Source: an uncultured Bacillota bacterium
GTDB taxonomy: Bacteria > Bacillota > Clostridia > Peptostreptococcales > Anaerovoracaceae
Length of the DNA: 5,954 nt
Assembly (NCBI GenBank): GCA_947302945.1
Contig: CAMYWZ010000075.1
Coordinates: 1 to 5,954 of the forward strand
Reading direction: 5' to 3'
Positions 1 through 5,954 of the stretch are shown one piece after another (positions within the stretch are counted from its first letter, which is position 1; every line of letters starts with the position of its first letter). Made by a program: the position numbers and the translations under genes. The notes below the pieces were generated by a model that did no database searches, was not told the origin of the DNA, and saw only the letters and a program-made list of their open reading frames with translations.

Positions 1-7
1 GAGGCGG

Positions 8-3000
8 TCACTTGACTTGCTGGTACAGGGAGTCCATGGCATTCGTGATGAGCCCGAAGTTGTAGGTGATCAGGCCGTTTTCAGCCAGCGGCAGAGAGCT
101 GCTCTGTGACATCCTTATGTAGTCCTCTGTAAACTGCAGGCTGCCGACGCACTTCAGCATGTCCTGATACAAGGTATCAAACTCGTTGATCGGGCAGAGC
201 ACGCCGACGGTATTGAAAGCCGTGTAGTACCAGTATCCGCCCATGTATCCGTAGATATCGGTATCGACCAGCGAAGACGCGATCAGCAGGACGCACTGGG
301 TACCGGTATCGGTGCTGCAGACGGCAGCGCCGACAGTCTCGGAAGCTCCGCTGTACGCCGAGTACGGGCCCTGGAACCTGGCCCTCGCGACCATGTTGAT
401 GTTGTTGAGCGTGGTGAACAGCGCCCTGCCCTCGTACCTGTTCTGGTAGTTGATGCAGTACTGCCAGCAGTCAGTCTGGCCCTTGACCGAAGCCTCGGTG
501 AGGACCGGGCCGTTGGCGATAAGGCCCGTGGCATCGTAGGCGGAGAGGACCCTCCTCGCCGCTTCGCTCTTATGATAGGGTGCCAAAGCGCCGTAGAAGA
601 AGAACTGCCTTGCGGGGTTGTTCGGGTCGTAGACCTTGTAGCAGATGCCGGCGAACGCGCCTGAGACCTCCACCCTCCAGCCCTGCGGGATCAGCATGCT
701 GAAGTAGCCGCCGTTGTAGGTGGACAAAGTAAGGCCGCTGCTTTGAGTCTGGTCCGGGACAGGTTCCTGCGGCTGCTGGGTTCCACCCGAACCGCCGGAG
801 CCTGTACTTACGGCCTTGCCGCTGTTGATCGAAGTGATCTTCGTGGTCTGGCCCGCGCTTATGTTAAAGCCTCCGAACTGGCCGCCGCTGCTCCACCCGT
901 AGCCGGTGTAATTGTACGCCGAGGCCTGATCGTTTTCTACGATCTGGATCTGGGCGATGTAGGTGCCTTCGGGAAGAAGAGTGCTGACGACGCCGTTCTT
1001 GTCCGGATAGCTTGTCGAAACGACCTGACCGGAGGTGTCAGCGAAGAGCACGATGCTTGCAAGGCCCGCAATGTATCCGTCTGTGCTGAACTGCACCCTT
1101 CCGTAACCATCCTTGGTGGCAGTGAGGTAGCTGCTGTCCCAGTTATCGTTAAGACCTGCGTCCGCGAAAGCCTTGTTGAGCGTCATGCCGTATTTCTGCA
1201 GCATTCCGTTGATCTTCAGCGAGAACAGCAGTATGCCGTGAAGGTCCATGTAGTCCGACATCGGGGTCATGAGCTCTATGGAAGTGGCCCACATCGAGAA
1301 CTGCTCGTCCATGGTCATGCCGGCCTTATCGAGGAGGTAGGCCATATGCCCTATCAGCGAGTTATTGATGTGAACTCCGCCGTTGTCGTTGTAGTTGACG
1401 TCCGGAGTAAGCACCGACGGAACATAGTAAATGTCACCTACGTATCCGGGCTGCGAGTGGTTGTTGGGATTGCCCATATCCCTCATGACGGCGCCGCTGT
1501 TTTCAGCTATGAGCCAGCTCCTGTCCGCGGTCTCGTTGCAGATCATTTCGCAGAGGTTGCCCATGATATCCGAATACGACTCGTTGATGGCGCCTGTCTC
1601 GTTGCGGTAAGCCGTGCCCTGCATGGAAGAGCGCGTTACGCCGTGGGTGAATTCGTGAGCCACGACGTCCAGACAGTCGCTGTAGCGGTTGGCATCGGAA
1701 GCGGCAAAGCATGCAAAGCCCTGATTGATGCCGTAGAAGCAGGCATTGTCAACGGGGTTGCCTTGCTCATCGCAGTAGCCGACGGTAACGAGGATGGGAA
1801 CGTTGAAGCCATCGATCGAGTGTATGCCGCGCTCATCGTAGAAATCGTAAGCTTTGATGTAGTTGTCGTAAGCGAGGATGTTGTTGTCCGTCCAGCCGTC
1901 CGGGGTGCTGCCGGAAACCATGTTCACGATCCCGTTGTAATAAAAGTCCTTGAACTGGGCGACAGCTATCTTCCTTTCCGGGTCGATCAGGTAGTACTTT
2001 CCGTCCTTGCTGTTCCTGGAAACAGGGACGGTGACAGTCTTCGCGGAACCGTCGGCCATCGCGACGGTCTTGGTCACTTGCTGAACAGTGAGGCCTTCGA
2101 AGTAGCCATCGGTGTTCATGATGTTCCTGTTGGAATCCGCGAAGGTGTTGGCCGGGATCGCGGTAAGGTAGGTGCCGTCCGAAGAAGCGATGTAATGCTC
2201 CACGTAAGGCATGTCAAACGACGCGCTGGCATCCGGGTTATCCGTATAGACGACCCAGCAGTTGTAGACGACGTTGTTGAACGTTGCCGCAAGGCGTATG
2301 GTATAGTCCTCGAAATACCTGAGGTTAAGGCTGGAATACCGCTGCTTTACGATGTTTTCAGCCTCTGTCTTGCTTATGGCATCCTCCTTTGGAGCCGTTC
2401 CCACGTTGGGCTGGAATGACGAAGTGAGGCCCGCCGTGTACCCGTCCGGGTCTATGACTATTCGCATCGTGGAATACTGCAGCGTGAGGCCGCCGTAGCG
2501 CTGCTGCAGAGTGTAATAGGTGTAGCCGTCGTTGTCCTTCTCCGCGTAGACCGCAAAGAATTCGCAGCCTTTGGTAAGGCCCAGGAGCACCGCAAGGCCT
2601 TTGATGGACTCGACCGCGTCCTCCACGCTGTTTACTTTCTCTTCGTAGAACTTGCCGACGAGCGTGGACAGATACCCGTTGTTATTGTAGATATCCACGA
2701 CCGTGCTGGTGTTCATGGCCTGGATGTCCTCTATCGTGAGCTGTTTGGGCATTGACGACTGCTCGGCATTGTTCTGGGTGTTGTTTGCAGCGTTGCTATT
2801 TGCCGCATTGTTGTTTCCTGCGTTGATGTTTACTGTGCTATTGCTTGCCGGGCTGCTGCTTTGGATGAGCTGCTGGTTGTTGACGCCCGCCGCGCCCTGA
2901 ACAGGACCGGACATGGCAACTCCTCCGCCGCCTTCGGGGATATCCACATCGATGCTTGAAGTGTCCTCATAGGAAGACCTTCCGACGGTGGTCTCCTCGG

Positions 3001-3152
3001 CCGTGTTGCCCGCACCGTTTACGACGCCGCCTGCCCTGGCCTCCGCTGTTGGCAGTGTTGTTCGTGACTGCCTGGGTGCATCCCGCAAACGAGAACAGCA
3101 TGCACAGCGCCACGATCAGCGATAATGCTCTGATGGCATTGCGTTTCATCAT
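8..3152 (-). CDS. Secreted lipoprotein M4 (thermolysin-family) metallopeptidase, with a frameshift near the N-terminus
   Basis: This is a zinc endopeptidase predicted to be anchored on the outer face of the membrane. Two frames must be joined. The leader frame (start 3152) gives about 40 residues with a lipoprotein signal peptide. The main frame runs from about 3031 to the TGA at 8-10. Numbered from the TTG at 3088, the main frame has 1026 residues, and the joined product would be about 1047. Domains in order: Asn/Ser-rich spacer (about 67-112); FTP-type inhibitory propeptide (about 158-225); PepSY-like propeptide (about 234-310); M4 catalytic domain (about 365-645); a beta-sandwich-like domain (about 663-760); a Gly/Pro/Gln linker (761-785); and a C-terminal domain of unknown function (about 786-1000). 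Zinc ligands are H478 and H482 of HEFTH plus E503 of GAINESYSD, with catalytic E479. Y494, D568 and H573 of DNGGVHIN match thermolysin Tyr157, Asp226 and His231. The family's Asp before the HExxH motif is kept (D474). Fifteen cysteines in the main frame are unusual for thermolysins. The M4 assignment is very secure; whether the gene is functional depends on the frameshift. Confidence 0.93.
2753..2890 (-). repeat. Asn/Ser/Ala-rich low-complexity spacer in the M4 protease
   Basis: Codons for about 46 residues (67-112 of the main frame) are dominated by Asn, Ala, Ser and Gln, with runs such as NAGNNNAANSNAANNTQNN. This is not an exact tandem repeat at the DNA level. It most likely forms a flexible tether that holds the propeptide and catalytic domain away from the lipid anchor, across the cell wall. 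Confidence 0.7.
3029..3038 (-). other. Inferred frameshift site joining the signal peptide and protease frames
   Basis: The leader frame looks natural through ...NSGGQG (codons ending at 3033) and then becomes RRRRKRC. The main frame looks unnatural before this point (RQSRTTLPTAEAR) and natural after it (GGVVNGAGN). Skipping the single base at 3032, or supplying two missing bases, joins them cleanly. No homopolymer is present, but the strand carries the near-duplicate 5-mers CAGGG and CAGGC here; one more copy of such a 5-mer would also restore the frame. The exact position is uncertain by about 10-20 bases. Confidence 0.7.
3078..3152 (-). other. Lipoprotein signal peptide of the M4 protease (in the other frame)
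   Basis: From the ATG at 3152 the frame encodes a short basic start (MMKRN, then R at residue 8), a hydrophobic core rich in Leu, Val and Ala, and a lipobox FAGC, with Cys25 encoded at 3078-3080. After the Cys comes a polar Thr/Gln/Asn/Ser stretch typical of a lipoprotein tether. Phe at -3 of the lipobox is less common than Leu but acceptable. The frame stays open only to 2967, where it turns into an Arg-rich, out-of-frame-looking sequence. The true start may be the second Met (3149), which has the better 8-nt spacing to AGGAGG. Confidence 0.85.
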
Positions 3153-3157
3153 GAAAA

Positions 3158-3163
3158 CCTCCT
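3158..3163 (-). promoter_or_regulatory. Strong ribosome binding site of the M4 protease leader
   Basis: The minus strand reads AGGAGG, a full Shine-Dalgarno consensus. It is five nucleotides before the first ATG (3152) and eight before the second, in-frame ATG (3149). It decides the true start of the protease gene, because the long catalytic frame itself begins with only a TTG (3088) that has no such site upstream. Confidence 0.85.
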
Positions 3164-3173
3164 GTTTGAGCAG

Positions 3174-3199
3174 AAAAGACTGAGTTTCCTCAGCCTTTT
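3174..3199 (-). promoter_or_regulatory. Intercistronic stem-loop overlapping the MATE stop codon (possible attenuator or weak terminator)
   Basis: On the minus-strand RNA, CTGAG-GAAA-CTCAG forms a perfect 5-bp stem closed by a GNRA-type tetraloop. It extends outward by a G-U wobble, a G-C pair and four A-U pairs, giving an 11-bp stem. The 3' side is U-rich (UCUUUUCU). The MATE TGA stop (3190-3192) is inside the 5' arm. The hairpin ends about 10 nt before the protease ribosome binding site. On the plus strand the wobble position becomes an A/C mismatch, so the structure is better on the transcribed strand. It resembles an intrinsic terminator, but the U-run is interrupted and no room for a promoter follows it. 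A partial terminator, an RNA-stabilising hairpin, or chance are all possible. Confidence 0.5.
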
Positions 3200-4566
3200 T
3201 CCGCCTGTTTTTCAACGCCTACTCTTTTTATCCATTTATCGGACCAAAGCCTTGTGATGCACCAGAATGCCTTCACTATCTGGTCCAGCTTGAGCGCTAT
3301 GTAAGTCCAGAACGCCGGGGTGTGCAGGACCAGACCGCATAAATAACCCACGGGTATGGAGAGCACCCACAGGAACAGAATGTCCGCGATCAGCAGGAAC
3401 TTGGTGTCCCCTCCTCCGCGCAGCACACCTTTGGTGAGTATGCCGTTTATGCACTGGAAGATCAGGATTATGTACAGGGCGTTCATCATCTGCTCCGCGA
3501 GAGCGGCAGTTTCAGGCGTAAGCTTGTAGTAAGCTATCATATAGGGCGAGATGATCCATATGATGACGGCTCCTACGGCGCCTATGCCTGCCCCTATCAG
3601 CAGGAACGAATTGCCCTGCTCGCGCATCTTGTCGAATTCGCCCTTGCCGAGGTTCTGACCGGTGATGATGCAGGCCGCGGTGGAAAGACCGCCGGAGAAG
3701 ACGGTTATCATCCTCATTACGACTGCGGTGACCGCGTTGGCCGCTACGAACGAACCGCCAATGTGTCCCATGACGACCGAAACCACATTGTTTCCCAGCG
3801 AAAGCAGGAAGTCCGAAAGTATGGGCGGCACGCAGAGCGAGAAGTATACCTTGACGAGATCCCCGCAGGGGCTGAATATATCCCTGATCTTAAATCCTAT
3901 CTTGGTATCTTTGATGAAGAAATACGTACCGACAACGCAGAACTCGAACACCCTTGCTATCATGGTGCCGAGGGCAGCGCCGGCTATCTCCATCCTCGGG
4001 AATCCGAGCTTTCCGAATATCAGTACATAATTAAAGAATATGTTGATAAAGAATGCCCCTATGGACCCGTACAGCGACACTTTCGTGACGCCGAAGCTCC
4101 TGAGGACCTGCGTAAGGGGCATGGTTATGCCTGTGAGGAAAAACGCGAATGAAGACCACTTAAGGTAGCGCGCGCCTTCTGCGATGACTTCCGCTTCGTC
4201 CGTGTATATGGACATGATGAACTGCGGGGCGAAGAATGACGCAAGGCAGAATACTACGGCAAGACAGAGGGATATGCGCAGCATGATGGTGACGGCCTTC
4301 CTTAAAAGGTCCACCCTGCCGGCTCCCCAGTACCTTGCGGTAAGGACGGTGGCTCCTACGCCTATGCCAAGAGTCATGATCTGATAGATGCTTATGAACT
4401 GGTTGGCAAGCGAGGAACCTGCGATCTGTCCTTCCCCGAGGCGCGCCACCATGATGGTGTCCATGACGTTGACGCCCACCATGATGCGCTGCTGTGCTAT
4501 GATGGGCACAGCTATGACGCGTACTGTCTTATAGAATTCTTTTTCCCTTGAGATGGTGAATTTCAT
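3190..4566 (-). CDS. MATE family efflux transporter
   Basis: This 458-residue integral inner-membrane protein has the usual length of the MATE (multidrug and toxic compound extrusion) family, whose members export cationic drugs or metabolites in exchange for Na+ or H+. Roughly twelve hydrophobic helices can be picked out: near 15-37, 52-74, 92-113, 131-152, 163-183, 193-217, 238-262, 275-297, 318-343, 355-375, 386-410 and 418-438. Family motifs are present in both halves: MDTIMVARLG (35-44) and LRSFGVTK (155-162) in the first lobe, and GQNLGKGEFDK (303-313) and LRGGGDTKF (382-390) in the second. The repeated LR-G motif after helix 4 and helix 10 is the internal two-fold repeat expected of MATE proteins. 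The chosen ATG follows the folC stop by one base and leaves a short N-terminal cytoplasmic segment before helix 1. The substrate cannot be inferred. It resembles the NorM/DinF-like transporters of clostridia, but the subfamily is not certain. Confidence 0.95.
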   Translation of the reverse strand: MKFTISREKEFYKTVRVIAVPIIAQQRIMVGVNVMDTIMVARLGEGQIAGSSLANQFISIYQIMTLGIGVGATVLTARYWGAGRVDLLRKAVTIMLRISLCLAVVFCLASFFAPQFIMSIYTDEAEVIAEGARYLKWSSFAFFLTGITMPLTQVLRSFGVTKVSLYGSIGAFFINIFFNYVLIFGKLGFPRMEIAGAALGTMIARVFEFCVVGTYFFIKDTKIGFKIRDIFSPCGDLVKVYFSLCVPPILSDFLLSLGNNVVSVVMGHIGGSFVAANAVTAVVMRMITVFSGGLSTAACIITGQNLGKGEFDKMREQGNSFLLIGAGIGAVGAVIIWIISPYMIAYYKLTPETAALAEQMMNALYIILIFQCINGILTKGVLRGGGDTKFLLIADILFLWVLSIPVGYLCGLVLHTPAFWTYIALKLDQIVKAFWCITRLWSDKWIKRVGVEKQAEKG

Positions 4567-4567
4567 G

Positions 4568-5842
4568 CTACTTTCCGAACATCAGAGAGTATTCGGTACG
4601 GATGTTTCCTGCCATGTACAGAGAGCCGAACCCTACTACTATGCCGTCTTTTCCGGCATCCTTTATGGCTTTCTTTATGCCGTTGGGATAGGTTTTGCAG
4701 TACTTGGCGTCGAAACCGTGATCCTTGAAGAACTTAGCCAGCTTGTGGGCAGGAAGCGCTCTGTTGCTTACCGGTGTGAGGCAGACGAATTCCTTTGCGT
4801 AGGGGAACATCATCTGCATCATGGTCGGGTAGTCCTTGTCCGCGAGTACGCCGAGAAGGAAGACCACTTTCTGACCATGCAGCAGCTGCTTAAGGCTTGT
4901 TGCAAGGGCTTCCGCGCACTGCGGGTTGTGGCCGCCGTCAAGGATGAAGAGAGGCTTTCTGCCGAGTATCTCCAGCCTGGCGGGCCATCTGACGTCCCTC
5001 ATGCCGTCTATGACAGCCTGCTGCGGGACCTTCCAGCCCCTCTCGCGCATGGCTTCCACGACGTTGAATACTGTAGCGGCGTTGTGGAGCTGGTGCTCTC
5101 CGAGGAGGGCGAGCTCGTACTCTGTGCCGTCCCAGATGAAGTGCTGGCCGGAAAGATCCGAGGAGATGAGCTTGAGCTTTGAAAAATCAACGCATTTGAG
5201 CGGAACGTGCTTTTCGTCGCAGACGGATTTTACCACAGCGGTGACAGAAGGAAGTCCGTCGTAGCAGACCGCGTTGCAGCCTGTCTTTATGATGCCGGCC
5301 TTGGTGGCGGCGATCTCTTCCACGGTGTTTCCGAGGTATTCGGTGTGCTCCAGACCTATATTGGTGATGACCGCGACTTCCGGAGGATCGATGACGTTGG
5401 TGCTGTCTAAAGAGCCGCCCATGCCCACTTCAAGGACCACGAGGTCCGCTTTCTTTTCAAGGAAGTAGAGCATGCCTATGGCTGTCACGAGCTCGAACTG
5501 GCTGGGGTGGTCCTCCATCTGTTCAGCTTCCTTCATGACGAGCTCCGTGAGCCTTGCCAGAGCGTCCCCTTCTATATATTCTCCGTTGAGCTGTATCCTT
5601 TCGGAGAACTCCTGGATATACGGGGAGATGTACATGCCTACGTTGTATCCGGCATAGCGGAATATGCTGTCCAGCATGGCGCAGGTGCTGCCCTTGCCGT
5701 TGCTTCCGGCCACGTGTATGAACTTGAGCTTCTTCTGGGGATCTCCCAGCCTGTGAAGAAGTTCTCTTGTCCTTTCAAGCCCGAGCCTTGTGGTGCTCCA
5801 GCCGTAACTTTCTATATAGCCTATAGCTTCATCTTTAGTCAT
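4568..5842 (-). CDS. folC: Folylpolyglutamate synthase / dihydrofolate synthase (FolC)
   Basis: This 424-residue cytoplasmic Mur-ligase-type enzyme adds glutamate to folates with ATP. In most bacteria it also joins dihydropteroate to glutamate to make dihydrofolate. The length is normal for FolC. Visible motifs, in order: the ATP-binding P-loop HVAGSNGKGS (43-52); SPYIQEF...ERI (73-83), the folate/omega-loop region in its clostridial form; QFELVTAIG (115-123); EVGMGGSLDSTN (138-149); TNIGLEHTEYLG (160-171); TKAGIIK (180-186), whose Lys181 matches the lysine carbamylated in this family; LGEHQLHNAA (247-256); WPARLEI (286-292); and the C-terminal domain motif LDGGHNP (301-307). Two positions differ from the commonest forms: Ser for Arg in the GG(R)LD motif and Gly for Ala in the DG(A)HNP motif. 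The start is supported by GGAGAG seven bases upstream. The TAG stop lies one base before the MATE start, implying coupled translation. Whether it has both activities cannot be told from sequence alone. Confidence 0.96.
   Translation of the reverse strand: MTKDEAIGYIESYGWSTTRLGLERTRELLHRLGDPQKKLKFIHVAGSNGKGSTCAMLDSIFRYAGYNVGMYISPYIQEFSERIQLNGEYIEGDALARLTELVMKEAEQMEDHPSQFELVTAIGMLYFLEKKADLVVLEVGMGGSLDSTNVIDPPEVAVITNIGLEHTEYLGNTVEEIAATKAGIIKTGCNAVCYDGLPSVTAVVKSVCDEKHVPLKCVDFSKLKLISSDLSGQHFIWDGTEYELALLGEHQLHNAATVFNVVEAMRERGWKVPQQAVIDGMRDVRWPARLEILGRKPLFILDGGHNPQCAEALATSLKQLLHGQKVVFLLGVLADKDYPTMMQMMFPYAKEFVCLTPVSNRALPAHKLAKFFKDHGFDAKYCKTYPNGIKKAIKDAGKDGIVVGFGSLYMAGNIRTEYSLMFGK
4571..4576 (-). promoter_or_regulatory. 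Weak ribosome binding site of the MATE gene, inside the folC end
   Basis: The minus strand reads GGAAAG four nucleotides before the ATG at 4566, within the last codons of folC. It is a weak match with short spacing. Since the folC TAG stop is separated from the ATG by a single C, translation of the MATE gene probably depends partly on ribosomes finishing folC. Confidence 0.5.
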
Positions 5843-5849
5843 TTTGATA

Positions 5850-5855
5850 CTCTCC
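5850..5855 (-). promoter_or_regulatory. Ribosome binding site of folC
   Basis: The minus strand reads GGAGAG seven nucleotides before the ATG at 5842. This is a good Shine-Dalgarno match at a standard spacing, and it supports the chosen folC start. Confidence 0.75.
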
Positions 5856-5866
5856 GATCGATGATC

Positions 5867-5953
5867 TTACTTAGCTACTTTCTTGACCGATTTGTAAATA
5901 ACAGGAACTATGATTATGTAAACAACTATGCGTACTGCGGTGATGGCCAGTCT
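5867..5953 (-). CDS. C-terminal end of an unidentified membrane protein (partial)
   Basis: This is an open frame that enters from the window edge and ends at a TAA stop (5867-5869), giving 28 residues. They consist of a hydrophobic stretch rich in Val and Ile (about residues 3-20 of the fragment, with one Arg) followed by a Lys-rich tail, SVKKVAK. That pattern suits the last transmembrane helix and positively charged cytoplasmic tail of an inner-membrane protein. The stop lies 24 nt before the folC start on the same strand, so it is probably the upstream member of the same operon. Too little is visible to name a family. It could also be a small membrane protein most of which lies outside the window. 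The other two minus-strand frames were not pursued because this one runs cleanly into a well-spaced downstream ribosome binding site. Confidence 0.6.
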   Translation of the reverse strand, partial: RLAITAVRIVVYIIIVPVIYKSVKKVAK

Positions 5954-5954
5954 G

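Noticed and set aside
8..120. Possible truncation of the protease C-terminus near the window edge
   Set aside because: The C-terminal domain appears complete through the GSLQFTEDYI segment, followed by a short helical-looking tail and a TGA stop. Nothing visible suggests a premature end, though only seven bases lie beyond the stop.
743..2419. Long plus-strand open frame (558 codons) opposite the M4 protease
   Set aside because: It lies wholly antisense to a well-supported gene, has a Val/Arg/Ala/His-rich composition without recognisable motifs, and is explained by the GC-rich third positions of the protease codons.
2967..3215. A separate small protein starting upstream of the signal peptide at 3215
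   Set aside because: The upstream part overlaps the end of the MATE gene and begins at a TTG without a ribosome binding site. The AGGAGG site places the real start at 3152 or 3149, and the Arg-rich tail is out-of-frame protease sequence.
3187..3215. Possible promoter for the protease inside the MATE end (TTGAAA as a -35 box)
   Set aside because: At 17-nt spacing the -10 position reads TGAGGA, a poor match, and it falls inside the hairpin. No convincing TATAAT-like element was found.
3662..4152. Two overlapping plus-strand frames opposite the MATE gene
   Set aside because: Both are antisense to conserved transporter sequence and show no protein features of their own.
4553..5182. Plus-strand open frame (209 codons) opposite folC
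   Set aside because: It is antisense to conserved FolC motifs, has no family resemblance, and is another shadow of biased codon use.
5851..5866. Overlapping short palindromes (CGATCG, ATCGAT) between the upstream gene and folC
   Set aside because: They are too short to be an operator by themselves, are common by chance, and lie in a 24-nt gap that mainly holds the folC ribosome binding site.

Overview
The window holds a compact run of genes, all on the minus strand, and looks like part of one operon. Read in the direction of transcription (high to low coordinates) it contains: the last 28 codons of an unidentified membrane protein (5867-5953); a folylpolyglutamate synthase/dihydrofolate synthase, FolC (4568-5842); a 12-helix MATE-family multidrug/cation exporter (3190-4566); and a large thermolysin-family (M4) metallopeptidase made as a lipoprotein precursor (8-3152). 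The gaps are 24, 1 and 37 nt, and no intergenic space is large enough for an obvious promoter. No RNA genes, CRISPR arrays, insertion sequences or phage-like parts were seen, and no stretch over 300 bases lacks a gene.

The organism is most likely an anaerobic clostridial member of the Bacillota (gut or rumen type). Support for this is the strong AGGAGG-type ribosome binding sites, the clostridial-style FolC (SPYIQEF...ERI motif), the MATE subtype, and a surface M4 protease with an Asn/Ser-rich spacer and a C-terminal domain of a type I associate with clostridial lipoproteins. The DNA is moderately GC-rich with GC-rich third positions, which produces long antisense shadow frames. This taxonomy is inference.

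The most notable feature is at the start of the M4 protease gene. A good ribosome binding site, start codon and lipoprotein signal peptide lie in one frame, while the spacer, propeptide and complete catalytic domain lie in another. A +1 shift around position 3032 is needed to join them. This is either a sequencing/assembly error or a real inactivating (or switchable) mutation. All catalytic and zinc residues are intact, so the lesion appears recent or artefactual. A second notable feature is a stem-loop with a GAAA tetraloop (3174-3199) that overlaps the MATE stop codon and ends about 10 nt before the protease ribosome binding site.

The genes show no obvious shared pathway. FolC acts in cytoplasmic folate metabolism, the MATE protein in the inner membrane, and the protease on the outer face of the membrane. 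Their link is co-transcription rather than a recognised system, and I see no convincing evidence for a wholly new system in this window.
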